Assembly: GCF_002155965.1 (NCBI RefSeq)
Contig: NZ_MUMH01000041.1
Span: forward strand, 1-64,000
DNA length: 64,000 nt
DNA from: Allokutzneria sp. NRRL B-24872
Lineage (GTDB): Bacteria > Actinomycetota > Actinomycetes > Mycobacteriales > Pseudonocardiaceae
Direction: 5' to 3'
Shown: positions 1 to 8,580 of the stretch, piece after piece
Numbering within the stretch: position 1 is the stretch's first letter
Layout of the letters: every line of letters begins with the position of its first letter
Position numbers and translations under genes: made by a program
The notes under the pieces: generated by a model
Seen by the model: only the letters and a program-made list of their open reading frames with translations
Databases searched by the model: none
What the model was told of the DNA's origin: nothing

Positions 1-1560
1 CTACTCGGCTGCGGGGAGTTCCAGGCGGGGGAAGAGGGCGGGGGGCTTGCTGATGGCGCGGCCGGTGAGGTCGGCGAGCCACGCGTCTGCGGCGGGGACG
101 CTCTCGGCCTTCTCGCCGAGGGCCTCGAGGATCGCGGCGCTGGGCACGGGCAGGTACGGCTGGATGAGGCCGCCGAGCTGCCGGATGGCGCCGACGAGGT
201 GGTGCAGCGTGGTGTCGAGCAGGGCCTCGGACTCGGGGGTACCGGCCTTGGCGAGGTGCCAGGGGGCGCGCTCGTCGACGTAGGCGTTGGTGCGCCGGAC
301 GAGGTCCCACACCTTGGTCAGGGCCTCGCGGTGGTCGTAGCGGACCATCGCCTCGAGGGAGTCGCGGGCGCTGACGGCGACCTGCTCGGCGAGGGACAGC
401 TCGGGCGCCTCGACGGGGCCGGGCGCCGGGACGACGCCCTCGCGGTAGCGCTGGGTCATGCTGGTGACGCGGCTGACGAGGTTGCCGAGGCCGTTGGCCA
501 GGTCGGTGTTGTAGCGCGAGACCAAGCGCTCCTCGCTGAAGTCGCCGTCGCCGAAGGGCGAGAAGTCGGCGAGCAGGAAGTAGCGGATCGCGTTGACGCC
601 GAACTGCTCGACGAGGGCGACCGGGTCGACGGCGTTGCCGAGGGACTTGCCGATCTTGCGACCGCCCGCGGTGATGTAGCCGTGCACCACGATCTCGGTG
701 GGCAGCGGCAGGCCCGCGGACATGAGCATGGCGGGCCAGTACACGGCGTGGAACCGGGTGACGCCCTTGCCGACCACGTGCACGCGGTCCTCGGCCTCGA
801 CCCAGTACTTGCGCCAGTTCTCGTCGTCGCGGAACCAGCCGAGGGCGTTGGTGTAGTTGGTCAGCGCGTCGATCCAGACGTACATGACCTGGCTGTCGTC
901 GCCCGGGACCGGGATGCCCCAGCCGCGCGCGCGGGCCATCGAGCGGGAGATGCTGATGTCCTCAAGACCGGCGCGGACGAAGCTGGTCACCTCGTTGCGG
1001 CGGGTCTCCGGGACGATCTTGATCTCGCCGGACTCCAGCGCCGCGAGCAGGCGGTCGCCGTAGCGGGAGAGCTTGAAGAAGTAGTTGGTCTCGCTGACCA
1101 GCTCGGGCACGGTGAGGTGCTCCGGGCACTTGCCGTCGACGAGCTCGTCCTCGCCGTAGAACTGCTCGCAGCCCACGCAGTACAGGCCGGAGTACTCCTT
1201 GGTGTAGATGTCGCCGCTGGCGGCCATCCGGCGCCAGATCTCCACGGCGCCGTCGATGTGGTCCTGGTCGACGCTGGTCCGGATGAACCGGGTGAGGCCG
1301 ACCTCCAGGCGCCTCATCAGCTCCTCGAAGAAGACCACGTTGCTCGCGACCAGCTCCTCGGCCGAGACACCGGCCTTCTCGGCGGCGAGCACGTTCTTCA
1401 GCGCGTTCTCGTCGGAGCCGCTGAGCACGTAGACGTCCTGGCCGCGCATGGCCATGTGCCGGGCGAACGCGTCCGTCTGGACCCACTCCAGCGCGTGGCC
1501 CAGGTGCGGGCTGGCGTTGACGTAGGGAATCGTCGTGGAGATGAAGGACGCGCCGGACAT
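1..1560 (-). CDS. metG: Methionine-tRNA ligase, short single-knuckle type
   Basis: Charges tRNA(Met) with methionine in the cytoplasm. Both class Ia signatures are visible: HLGH at residues 19-22 and KIGKS near residue 303. One zinc knuckle lies around residues 127-148 with C-x2-C and C-x2-H ligands, the arrangement seen in Thermus-type enzymes. At 519 residues the protein lacks the C-terminal tRNA-binding extension of the long E. coli form. The ATG is preceded by GGGGAG at normal spacing, and the stop codon is the first three bases of the window, so the gene is complete. The neighbouring ASCH gene is on the same strand, 79 bp upstream, possibly co-transcribed. Identity is secure. Confidence 0.97.
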   Translation of the reverse strand: MSGASFISTTIPYVNASPHLGHALEWVQTDAFARHMAMRGQDVYVLSGSDENALKNVLAAEKAGVSAEELVASNVVFFEELMRRLEVGLTRFIRTSVDQDHIDGAVEIWRRMAASGDIYTKEYSGLYCVGCEQFYGEDELVDGKCPEHLTVPELVSETNYFFKLSRYGDRLLAALESGEIKIVPETRRNEVTSFVRAGLEDISISRSMARARGWGIPVPGDDSQVMYVWIDALTNYTNALGWFRDDENWRKYWVEAEDRVHVVGKGVTRFHAVYWPAMLMSAGLPLPTEIVVHGYITAGGRKIGKSLGNAVDPVALVEQFGVNAIRYFLLADFSPFGDGDFSEERLVSRYNTDLANGLGNLVSRVTSMTQRYREGVVPAPGPVEAPELSLAEQVAVSARDSLEAMVRYDHREALTKVWDLVRRTNAYVDERAPWHLAKAGTPESEALLDTTLHHLVGAIRQLGGLIQPYLPVPSAAILEALGEKAESVPAADAWLADLTGRAISKPPALFPRLELPAAE

Positions 1561-1639
1561 GGTCTCCCCAGCATTTGGTTGAGCAAGAGCGGGTCGTCAC
1601 CCAGTTTAGTGGCATCCCGTCACGCGGATTTTCCGCAGG

Positions 1640-2212
1640 TCAGCCCAGAGCTGCCAGCACCGCCTCGCCCCTGGCCGAGAGCCGGTAGCCCACGGCGAGG
1701 CTTTCGGTCAGCCCCAGCTCCTTCAGCTTGCGAACGTCCACTTTGAACAGTCGCGTCTCCCGGCCCCGGAGTTCGGCGAGGCAGGCGGCGGGCTCCCCCG
1801 GGTTCTCCGCGATCAGGCGGAGCACGGCGAGCGTCCACGCGCCGTGCGTGCTCGCGGAGTCGAAGCGGTCGAGCCGGGCGCGGATCTCGGTCAGCTCGGC
1901 AGGGATCGGAGCCCGCTCGCGCAGGGCCACGCGCGGGTCGGCGCCAGCGAGCCGGACCTGGACGCGGTAGATCTCCCCCGACCGCCGCTCCAGCTCGGCC
2001 AGCAGTGACGCGCGCGAGGAGTACCCGGCGCGGCGCGCGGCCTCGGCGGAGATCTCCGTCAGCGCGACGACCTCGACGGCCACGAACTCGACGACACCGG
2101 CGGCGGTGCGCTGACTGCCTCCGGTGCGCGCGGCGGGCTTGGTCCGCCTGCGAAACGCCAGGTCGGCCTCTCCGTGCACGAGGGCGTCGAGAAACCGTTG
2201 GGGGAACAACAC
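1640..2212 (-). CDS. ASCH-domain-like protein, function unknown
   Basis: A 190-residue cytoplasmic protein starting at GTG. Residues 1-90 resemble the ASCH fold of actinobacterial proteins: a basic FRRRTKP segment, then a hydrophobic strand and a LTEISAEAARRAGY-type segment, then a region ending EIYRVQVRL. ASCH domains are thought to bind RNA or modified nucleotides. The C-terminal half (about 105-190) is helical and looks like a winged-helix module, with a KVDVRKLKELGL recognition-like helix. It lies upstream of metG on the same strand, which would fit a role near tRNA or RNA, but that is inference only. It is divergent from the secreted propeller gene with 56 bp between starts. Confidence 0.7.
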   Translation of the reverse strand: MLFPQRFLDALVHGEADLAFRRRTKPAARTGGSQRTAAGVVEFVAVEVVALTEISAEAARRAGYSSRASLLAELERRSGEIYRVQVRLAGADPRVALRERAPIPAELTEIRARLDRFDSASTHGAWTLAVLRLIAENPGEPAACLAELRGRETRLFKVDVRKLKELGLTESLAVGYRLSARGEAVLAALG

Positions 2213-2268
2213 GCGCTGCTCCTTCCAGCTCTATGAACCGCTCATCGGGGCCGCTACCTTCCGACCGC

Positions 2269-3297
2269 ATGAGGTGGTTGCCCCTGAGTGTCGCCCTGCT
2301 CGCGCTGGCTCCGCTGCCCGCAGTGGCCGCCGAGTCACCATGGCAGCTGACACCGACGAACACCGAAGCGCGCTTCCGGGGCCTGTCGGCGGTGAGTGAC
2401 CGCGTGGCGTGGGCGGGCGGCAGCGGCGGGGTCGTGCTGCGCACCGTCGACGGCGGGCGCGCGTGGCAACGGGTCGGTCCGCCCGGCACCAGCGCGCTCC
2501 AGTTCCGCGACATCCACGCCTTCGACGCGGACCGCGCGGTCGTGCTGTCGATCGGCGAGGGTACGGACTCCCGCGTGTACCGGACCTCGGACGGCGGGCG
2601 GAGCTGGCAGCTGGCCTTCCAGAACCCCGAGCCGAAGGCGTTCTACGACTGCCTCACGTTCTTCGACTCGCGCAACGGCATCGCGCTGAGCGACCCGGTG
2701 GGCGGGAAGTTCCGCATTCTGTCCACTTCGGACAGTGGGCGGAGCTGGAAAGTCCTGTCCGACAAGGGAATGCCACCAGCATTGGAGAAGGAGGCAGCAT
2801 TCGCGGCGAGCGGGCAGTGCCTGGTCTCCTCCGGCCGCCGGGACGCGTGGTTCGCCACGGGCGGCGGGGCGAAGTCTCGGGTCTTCCACTCCGAGGACCG
2901 TGGACGCACTTGGCGCGTAACGGAATCACCGGTCGCGGCGAGCGAGAGCGCCGGGATCTTCGGGATGGCCTTCACCGGCAGGCGCGAGGGGATCGCGGTC
3001 GGCGGGGACTTCGCGAACGCGGCCGGCAAGAGCACCGTCGCGCTGACCGGTGACGGCGGCCGCACCTGGCAGGCGGGGCCGACCCAGCTCGGCGGATACC
3101 GGTCGGGGATCGCCGTCCGGCCGAGGTCGGTGGTCGCGGTCGGGCCGACCGGCAGCGACGTGAGCCGGGACGGCGGGCGGAGCTGGACGCACCTGGACGC
3201 CGGGAGCTTCGACACCGTCGACTGCACCGCCGACGGCGCCTGCTGGGCTTCCGGGGAGCGCGGGCGGATCGCGCGGCTGAGCTACCGGTTGCCGTAA
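2269..3297 (+). CDS. Secreted beta-propeller (BNR/Ycf48-like) protein
   Basis: A 342-residue exported protein. The ATG gives MRWLPLSVALLALAPLPAVA, a clear Sec signal peptide with an AVAA cleavage region. The mature part carries at least five Asp-box-type repeats of the form S-x-D-x-G-x-(S/T)-W (DGGRAWQ, DGGRSWQ, DSGRSWK, DRGRTWR, DGGRTWQ, DGGRSWT), spaced about 45-60 residues, as in sialidase-like and Ycf48-like propellers. No sialidase catalytic residues are evident, so it is more likely a binding or scaffold propeller than a hydrolase. Longer upstream in-frame starts lack a signal peptide. Its 3' end overlaps the convergent ArsR-type gene by 16 nt. Confidence 0.85.
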   Translation: MRWLPLSVALLALAPLPAVAAESPWQLTPTNTEARFRGLSAVSDRVAWAGGSGGVVLRTVDGGRAWQRVGPPGTSALQFRDIHAFDADRAVVLSIGEGTDSRVYRTSDGGRSWQLAFQNPEPKAFYDCLTFFDSRNGIALSDPVGGKFRILSTSDSGRSWKVLSDKGMPPALEKEAAFAASGQCLVSSGRRDAWFATGGGAKSRVFHSEDRGRTWRVTESPVAASESAGIFGMAFTGRREGIAVGGDFANAAGKSTVALTGDGGRTWQAGPTQLGGYRSGIAVRPRSVVAVGPTGSDVSRDGGRSWTHLDAGSFDTVDCTADGACWASGERGRIARLSYRLP

Positions 3298-4316
3298 GCG
3301 CGCGATTCCTGCACGGCGCGTTCTGCGGGATTGCGCAGCAATGACGCGCCGAGCGGAGTGAGCGTGTGCAGCACGGCGCTGCCGTAGCGGCGGCTGGTCA
3401 CCAGACCGGCGTTGCGCAGAATTGTCGCGTGCTGGCTGGCCGAGGCCGGGGAAATGTTCATCCGCCGCGCCAGCTCGCTGGTCGTGTGCCCCGCCGCGAC
3501 CGCTTCGAGGACTCCGGCGCGGGTGCTGCCGAGCAGCGCCGCGAGCGCGCGTTCGCCGTCGTTGCGCGCGCGCCGCGAATCGTCGCCGATCCACCTGGCG
3601 TCGCGTTCCACTGGGTAGACGAGCACCGGCGTCAGCGTCGGGTCCATCAGCGAGACCGGGTACTGGTAGCAGAAGAACGACGGCAGCAGGAGGAGCCCCC
3701 TGCCGTCCAAGCGCAGCTCCTGGTCCACCGGGTACTCGACCTCCAGGATCGGGTACGACCAGCGCATCATCGGCCTCAGCCCGGACAGCAGGCCCTCCGC
3801 GCCCGCGTCGAGCACGGTGCGGGCGCGGACCGCGCGGTCGGAGTCCACGCACGCCTGCAGGCGCGACTGGTACGGCGCGAGCGCGACCTCGTGGTAGGTG
3901 ACGATCGCCGAGGTCAGCCGCCGCAGCACCTCCCGGTCGCCCTCCGCGAGCGCGCTGACCCACGACGGCAGCTGGTAGCGGTTGTCCAGCAGGTCCAGTT
4001 CGGCGCGCAGGCGCTGCTTGGGCGTGCTGAGGATCGCCTCGATGCCCGCGCGCAGGCCCTGCGAGCCGTTGGTGGGCGTGAGGAAGTCCGGGAAGTAGCC
4101 GCGCGGTGGCAGCAGCGGGAGCAGCAACCGCAGCTGGTCGAGCAGGCTGGGCTGGGTGAAGGCGGAGCGGACCTGGTGCCGCCAGCCGTCGAAGACCGCG
4201 TCGCTGTCCCGCGCGAGCAGGCGCTGCACGCTCAGCACCGTTTCCCACAGTGGGTCCGGTGCCGCGGCGACGCGCGTCCTGCCCAGGTCCTCCGCGGTGA
4301 AGTGGATGCGCAGCAT
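3282..4316 (-). CDS. ArsR-like winged-helix regulator with large N-terminal domain
   Basis: A 344-residue DNA-binding protein. The winged helix is at the C-terminus (about residues 265-335): TSELARRMNISPASASQHA is the helix-turn-helix and the following segment is the wing. The N-terminal 250 residues form the actinobacterial domain that usually precedes this ArsR-like helix; it has no ArsR metal-site cysteine pair, so metal sensing is unlikely. Starts at ATG, with the secreted C39-type gene cluster divergently transcribed 255 bp away. That makes the cluster a candidate target, which is inference. The family is common in actinobacteria but few members have a known ligand. Confidence 0.8.
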   Translation of the reverse strand: MLRIHFTAEDLGRTRVAAAPDPLWETVLSVQRLLARDSDAVFDGWRHQVRSAFTQPSLLDQLRLLLPLLPPRGYFPDFLTPTNGSQGLRAGIEAILSTPKQRLRAELDLLDNRYQLPSWVSALAEGDREVLRRLTSAIVTYHEVALAPYQSRLQACVDSDRAVRARTVLDAGAEGLLSGLRPMMRWSYPILEVEYPVDQELRLDGRGLLLLPSFFCYQYPVSLMDPTLTPVLVYPVERDARWIGDDSRRARNDGERALAALLGSTRAGVLEAVAAGHTTSELARRMNISPASASQHATILRNAGLVTSRRYGSAVLHTLTPLGASLLRNPAERAVQESRAYGNR

Positions 4317-4516
4317 GGTGACTCCCGTTCTCCCCGGCGAACTGGAATCTGAAGACAGTCACACGGTTTCCGAAGAGTCAACAGTGGCGGACAAGACCTC
4401 GATGCGCGAGTCGCCGCTTGCGCCGAACGGAGCAAATCGGAATCGAATTACTCGCGCGTTCTTCGATCAGCCTTGAAGGGGGGCGCACGAAAGCGCCGAC
4501 AGGGGCGAACCTGATT

Positions 4517-4543
4517 CACGTGTGAGGCCACTCACACTCCGTG
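4517..4543. promoter_or_regulatory. Inverted repeat upstream of the C39-type gene cluster
   Basis: A perfect 7-bp inverted repeat GTGTGAG-gcca-CTCACAC at 4520-4537, with a further CACG/CGTG pair outside it, ends 28 bp before the ATG of the first C39-type gene. The position suits an operator or leader hairpin. The nearest regulator is the divergent ArsR-like gene. The role is inferred. Confidence 0.35.
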
Positions 4544-4571
4544 ATCACCCCCTGCAACCACGGAGCACAGA

Positions 4572-5231
4572 ATGATCAAACGATTGGCGTCCCTGGTGGT
4601 CGTCGCCTCGGCGGCCATGTCCCTCGTCTCGGGCGGCACCGTTTCCGCCGCGCCCGCGACCCCGGCCAGCAAGGCCGAGGCCTCGGCGGGCTCGGTCAAC
4701 GCCCTCTCCAGCAAGGTCCTCAACCACACCTGGTACGGCCAGGAGACGTGGTACTGGTGCGGCCCCGGCTCGGCCAAGATGGCCATCGCCACCCGGCGCA
4801 CGCCGCCCAGCCAGCAGCAGCTGGCGAACTACATGGGCACGACGCAGAACGGGACCAACCACATCGGTCTCGTCCGCAACGCGCTGAACTACTACATCGG
4901 CACGAGCTGGTTCGAGGTCAAGAACCTGCCCGACCCGCCGTCGCAGGCCCAGCGCGACCGCCTGCAGTACGACCTGGTGCTCAACGTGAACAACAACTTC
5001 CCGATGGTCGCCAACGTGGTCAGCGGCTGGCGCCCGCCCGGCTACCCCGGCGGCACGATCTACCACTACGTCGCCGTCGTCGGCTACCGCTCCGGTGGTG
5101 CCGAGGCCCTCATCGCCGACCCGGCCGCCGCCGGGGCCGGAGGTGGGAGCTGGAACAACGTCCCGCGCACCTACTGGATCAGCACCCACAACCTGGGCAC
5201 CTGGATCGGCGGAAAGGGCTACACCGCCTGA
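4572..5231 (+). CDS. Secreted C39-like cysteine peptidase, paralog 1
   Basis: A 219-residue exported papain-like protein of the Peptidase_C39_2 type. Residues 1-27 are a Sec signal peptide (MIKRLASLVVVASAAMSLVS, then AxA). The predicted catalytic triad is in order: Cys63 in WYWCGPGS, His165 in YHYVAVVGY, and Asp183 in LIADPA. No ABC transporter domain is fused, so this is not a bacteriocin exporter; it probably acts outside the cell on unknown substrates. It is the first of three tandem paralogs and is very close in sequence to the third. A strong hairpin follows its stop, so the second gene may be read less or from its own promoter. Substrate cannot be read from the sequence. Confidence 0.85.
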   Translation: MIKRLASLVVVASAAMSLVSGGTVSAAPATPASKAEASAGSVNALSSKVLNHTWYGQETWYWCGPGSAKMAIATRRTPPSQQQLANYMGTTQNGTNHIGLVRNALNYYIGTSWFEVKNLPDPPSQAQRDRLQYDLVLNVNNNFPMVANVVSGWRPPGYPGGTIYHYVAVVGYRSGGAEALIADPAAAGAGGGSWNNVPRTYWISTHNLGTWIGGKGYTA

Positions 5232-5241
5232 GTTCGCGACG

Positions 5242-5281
5242 GGCTCCACAGTGGACGGCAGTCCGCGTCCACTGTGGAGCC
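5242..5281 (+). terminator. Hairpin after C39-type paralog 1
   Basis: A perfect 16-bp stem (5242-5257 with 5266-5281) with an 8-nt loop, beginning 10 bp after the stop codon. No U-run follows, as is usual in high-GC actinobacteria. Probably an intrinsic terminator or an mRNA 3' stabiliser within the three-gene array. Confidence 0.7.
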
Positions 5282-5323
5282 GATCGCCCGTCCCTGCCGG
5301 ACACGAACTCAACCGGAGTGGTC

Positions 5324-5890
5324 ATGATCCGCCGTAGAGCCGCCGTCGTGGCGGCGGTTTCCCTCGCAGCAACGGTGTTCGCGGCCCCTGCGCACGCGAA
5401 CGCCACCGAGAAGACGCTCACCCACGAGTGGCAGGGCCAGCAGCAGACGGGCTGGGCCGACGCCGCCGCACTGCGGGTCGCGGTGAGCCCGCGCGTCAAG
5501 CCCGTGCCCAGCCAGCAGAAGCTGCACGGGCTCCTGGGGTCACCGATCGTCGGCGACCCCGGGACGCGCATGAGGCGCGCGGTGAACCAGGCCCTGCGCA
5601 CGTCCTGGTTCGAGCTCAAGCCGATCAGCGGCCAGCTGTCGCGCGACGTCGTTCTCAACATCAACAACAACTACCCGGTGATCGTGCACCTCGCCGACGG
5701 CTGGCACCCGTCGGGTCCGCGGGGTGGGCACCACGTCACGGTCGTCGGCTACCGGTCGGGTGGGGCGGAGGTCCTGGTGGCCGACGCCTCGGCCGAGGGA
5801 ACGGGCGGGCCCGGCTGGGAGACCGTTCCCCGGACTCGCTGGCTGACCGCCGAAGCCCTCACCTCCCTGGTGGACAACTACATCTCGTAG
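5324..5890 (+). CDS. Secreted C39-like pseudopeptidase, paralog 2 (catalytic Cys lost)
   Basis: A 188-residue exported paralog of the two flanking genes. It has its own signal peptide (residues 1-26, ending AHANA) and keeps the fold landmarks: the SQQ segment, TSWFE, VLNINNNYPV, the His at 136 in HHVTVVGY, and VADAS. The active-site segment is different: where the neighbours have W-C-G-P-G-S it reads W-A-D-A-A-A (residues 44-49). The nucleophile is therefore absent and the NGTNHIG segment is replaced too. The reading frame is intact, so it looks like a retained pseudoenzyme rather than decay. It might be a decoy, immunity or inhibitor partner of its active neighbours; this is inference. Confidence 0.8.
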   Translation: MIRRRAAVVAAVSLAATVFAAPAHANATEKTLTHEWQGQQQTGWADAAALRVAVSPRVKPVPSQQKLHGLLGSPIVGDPGTRMRRAVNQALRTSWFELKPISGQLSRDVVLNINNNYPVIVHLADGWHPSGPRGGHHVTVVGYRSGGAEVLVADASAEGTGGPGWETVPRTRWLTAEALTSLVDNYIS

Positions 5891-5934
5891 TCCCGTACGT
5901 CCTTCGCGGACGTCATCAGCAACGGAGACTCAAC

Positions 5935-6576
5935 ATGATCAAACGACTGGCAACCCTGCTGCTCGTCGGTGCGTCGACCATGACGCTCATCGCCGCCGGT
6001 ACCGCGAACGCCGCCCCTGACGCGGCTTCGGAGGGCGTTGTCGCCCAGGCCGACAACAAGGTGCTCAACTACACCTGGCGCCGCCAGGAGACCGGCTACT
6101 GGTGCGGCCCCGGCTCCACGCAGATCGCGTTGAGCACCAGGGTCTCCCCGCCCAGCCAGCAGACGCTGGCCAACTTCATGGGCACCACGGAGAACGGGAC
6201 CAACCACATCGGGCTCGTCCGCAACGCGCTGAACCACTTCGCGGGCACCACGTGGTTCGAGGCCAAGAACATGGCTGACCCGCCCAGCCAGGGACAGCGG
6301 GACCTGCTCCGCCGCGACCTCGTTCTCAACATCGACAACAACTACCCGATCGTCGCGAACGTGGTCAGCGGCTGGCGTCCGCCCGGCTACCCCGGCGGCA
6401 TGATCTACCACTACGTCGCCGTCGTCGGTTACCGGGCGGGCGGGGCCGAGGCCCTGATCGCGGACCCGGCCGGTGAGGGTTCCGGCGGCGGTGGCTGGGC
6501 CAACGTGCCGAGGGCGTACTGGATCAGCACGCACAACCTGGGCACCTGGATCGGCGGAAAGGGTTACGCCGCCTAA
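5935..6576 (+). CDS. Secreted C39-like cysteine peptidase, paralog 3
   Basis: A 213-residue exported protein that matches paralog 1 along its whole length, including the MIKRLA signal start. The predicted active site is intact: Cys57 in GYWCGPGS, the His of YHYVAVVGY and the Asp of LIADPA. The C-terminus HNLGTWIGGKGYAA is almost the same as in paralog 1, pointing to recent duplication, while the middle gene diverged. It starts 44 bp after paralog 2 with GGAGA ahead of the ATG, so these two may share a transcript. A strong terminator hairpin follows. Substrate unknown; it could be a cell-wall, peptide or competitor-directed protease. Confidence 0.85.
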   Translation: MIKRLATLLLVGASTMTLIAAGTANAAPDAASEGVVAQADNKVLNYTWRRQETGYWCGPGSTQIALSTRVSPPSQQTLANFMGTTENGTNHIGLVRNALNHFAGTTWFEAKNMADPPSQGQRDLLRRDLVLNIDNNYPIVANVVSGWRPPGYPGGMIYHYVAVVGYRAGGAEALIADPAGEGSGGGGWANVPRAYWISTHNLGTWIGGKGYAA

Positions 6577-6590
6577 GAAAACACGTACAT

Positions 6591-6627
6591 GAGGAAGCCG
6601 GGGAGCCCTGACCTCCCCGGCTTCCTC
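6591..6627. terminator. Bidirectional terminator hairpin
   Basis: A perfect 15-bp stem (6591-6605 with 6613-6627) and a 7-nt loop between two convergent operons: the C39-type array ends at 6576 and the ABC permease ends at 6644. It can serve both strands. Confidence 0.85.
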
Positions 6628-6643
6628 GTGTGCGGTGCCCGCC

Positions 6644-7882
6644 TCAGGCGGTCGCCAGCGCCTCGGTCGGCGAGAGCTTCGCCGCCTTGCCCGCCGGGAA
6701 CCAGCCCGCCAGCGATCCGATCAGCACCGAGGCCCCGACCCCGGCTCCGATCGCCACGACAGGCACCGTGATCGGCCACCCGCTGTTGACCGACCACGCG
6801 ACGCTGATCCCCAACCCGAGCAGGACCCCGAACAACCCGCCCAGCCCGGACAACAGCACCGCCTCGGTGAGGAACTGCGCCCTGATCTGGCCCCGGCCCG
6901 CCCCGAGCGCGCGCCGCAACCCGATCTCCGAACGCCGCTCCAGCACGGAGACCACCATGGTGTTGGCCACCCCGACCCCGCCGACCAGCAGCGCGACCGC
7001 GCCGAGGCCGAGGAACATGGTGGCGAAGGTGTTCTGCGCGGTGATCTGCGCCTGCAACGCGTCCGACGGCCTGCTGACGCTGACCTCGTTGGGGCTCTGC
7101 GGGTTCACCGTTCCCGGCAGCACCTCGCGGACCTGCTCGACACTGTCGTCGTCCGAGCGCTCGTAGACGGTACTGGGGTGGCCGTCGAAGCGGAGCTTCT
7201 GCTCGGCGATCTCCCAGCCGACGAGCGCGGCGCGATCCAGCTCCGGCACCAGCTGCACCGGGTCGAGGATGCCGACCACGGTGAACCACTGCGCGCCCAG
7301 CCAGACCTGCGTGCCCGGCTTGTCGATGCCCAGGTGCTCGGCGGCCTTGTGCCCCAACACAACGCCGGGGTACTTGGCGATCGCCCCGTTGAGCCACGTT
7401 CCACTTCGGACAGACGCGCCGACGGTGTCGAGCAGGTTGAGCTTCGCCGCCAGCACGGAGATCCCGCCGGTCTCCCTGGCGTTGCTGAGATCGGTGCGGA
7501 AGACGTTGACGTTGGCCACCGCGCCGGTCCCGCTCGCCTGCCGCACGCCGCCGATCCTGGCGACCATCTCGACCACCTCCTTCGGCAGCCGGGTCTCCTC
7601 GCCGAAGAAGGACTTGCCCGCGCCCACCTGGAGCAGGTTCGTGCCGAGCTTGTCCAGCTGCGCCTTGAGCTCCGCCTGGCTGGCCGCGCTGATCCCGAGC
7701 ACCGCCACCATCGCGGCGACCCCGATCGCGATGCCCAGCGCGGAGAGCACGGCCCGCGTCGGCCTGCCGACCACCCCGGCGAGCCCCGCGCGGACCAGGT
7801 CGGCGAGCCCGACCCGCGCCGAGCGCGGCAGCGGGCGCGGTTCCGGCGACGCGCTCGCGGGCCGGTCGATGAGCGTGGTCAT
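6644..7882 (-). CDS. MacB-like ABC transporter permease
   Basis: A 412-residue inner-membrane permease of the MacB/FtsX type. There is an N-terminal membrane segment around residues 45-67 ([20 protein letters not shown]), a large extracytoplasmic domain of about 200 residues, and three C-terminal membrane segments with the family motif [11 protein letters not shown] near residue 320. Such permeases work by mechanotransmission with a periplasmic adaptor instead of importing solutes. It is the last gene of a four-gene operon with 4-nt overlaps (lipoprotein, adaptor, ATPase, permease). Probable role: export of a lipid, peptide or antibiotic across the membrane. Specificity unknown. Confidence 0.92.
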   Translation of the reverse strand: MTTLIDRPASASPEPRPLPRSARVGLADLVRAGLAGVVGRPTRAVLSALGIAIGVAAMVAVLGISAASQAELKAQLDKLGTNLLQVGAGKSFFGEETRLPKEVVEMVARIGGVRQASGTGAVANVNVFRTDLSNARETGGISVLAAKLNLLDTVGASVRSGTWLNGAIAKYPGVVLGHKAAEHLGIDKPGTQVWLGAQWFTVVGILDPVQLVPELDRAALVGWEIAEQKLRFDGHPSTVYERSDDDSVEQVREVLPGTVNPQSPNEVSVSRPSDALQAQITAQNTFATMFLGLGAVALLVGGVGVANTMVVSVLERRSEIGLRRALGAGRGQIRAQFLTEAVLLSGLGGLFGVLLGLGISVAWSVNSGWPITVPVVAIGAGVGASVLIGSLAGWFPAGKAAKLSPTEALATA

Positions 7883-8580
7883 GCCGCCTCCCGGAGCGAG
7901 GTGTCGTGCCGGATCGTCCCGTCCAGCAGCTCCACCCGGCGCGGCAGCGAGCGGGCGATCTCCTGGTCGTGGGTGATCACCGCGATCGTCGTGCCCTCCG
8001 CGTTGAGCTCGTGCAGCAGCGCGAGAACCCCCGCTCCGGAGCGCGAGTCCAGCGCCCCGGTCGGCTCGTCCGCGAGCAGGATGGCCGGTCGCGCCACCAA
8101 CGCCCGCGCGACGGCCACCCGCTGCTTCTCGCCGCCGGAGAGCTCGGCCGGGCGGTGCTCGACGCGGTGGCCGAGGCCGACCCGCTCCAACGCCTCCAGC
8201 GCCCTGCGCCGCCGCTGCGCGCGGCTGAGCCCGTGGTAGAGCAGGCCCGTCTCCACGTTCTGCGCGGCGTTGAGGTGCGGGGTGAGGAAGAACTGCTGGA
8301 ACACGAAGCCGATCCAGTTCGCGCGCACCGCGGAGAGCTGCCGGTCCGACAGCGCCGCGACGTCGTGCCCGAGCAGCCGCACCACGCCCTCCGACGGCCG
8401 GTCCAGCGTGCCCATGAGCTGGAGCATCGTGGACTTGCCGGAGCCGGACGGGCCGACCACCGCGAGCAGTTCGCCCTCCACGATCCGCACCGACGCCTCG
8501 CGCAGCGCGCGCACGTCACCGGGGTAGGTCCTGGAGACCCGCTCCATCTCGATCACCGTGGCGAGGGTCGGGTTCGTCAT
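7879..8580 (-). CDS. MacB/LolD-type ABC transporter ATP-binding protein
   Basis: A 233-residue ATPase that powers the neighbouring permease. It has Walker [10 protein letters not shown] near residue 43, the Q-loop in FVFQQFFL, the signature [15 protein letters not shown], Walker [13 protein letters not shown] and the H-loop in VITHDQ. The spacing and the ADEPTGALD motif are typical of the LolD/MacB class. The start is the ATG that overlaps the adaptor stop codon by 4 nt (ATGA); its own stop overlaps the permease start the same way, so the three are translationally coupled. A much longer open frame upstream is the shadow of the adaptor gene. Confidence 0.95.
   Translation of the reverse strand: MTNPTLATVIEMERVSRTYPGDVRALREASVRIVEGELLAVVGPSGSGKSTMLQLMGTLDRPSEGVVRLLGHDVAALSDRQLSAVRANWIGFVFQQFFLTPHLNAAQNVETGLLYHGLSRAQRRRRALEALERVGLGHRVEHRPAELSGGEKQRVAVARALVARPAILLADEPTGALDSRSGAGVLALLHELNAEGTTIAVITHDQEIARSLPRRVELLDGTIRHDTSLREAA

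Noticed and set aside
199-1746. 515-codon plus-strand frame opposite metG
   Set aside because: It is the antisense shadow of metG; composition is dominated by V, A, D, G and R, and no motif is seen.
4572-6576. Bacteriocin export by C39 peptidase
   Set aside because: The proteins are secreted and have no ABC transporter domain or adjacent double-glycine leader peptide.
6635-8239. 534-codon plus-strand frame opposite the MacB-like permease and ATPase
   Set aside because: Antisense shadow; the minus-strand operon has ATGA overlaps and full motifs.
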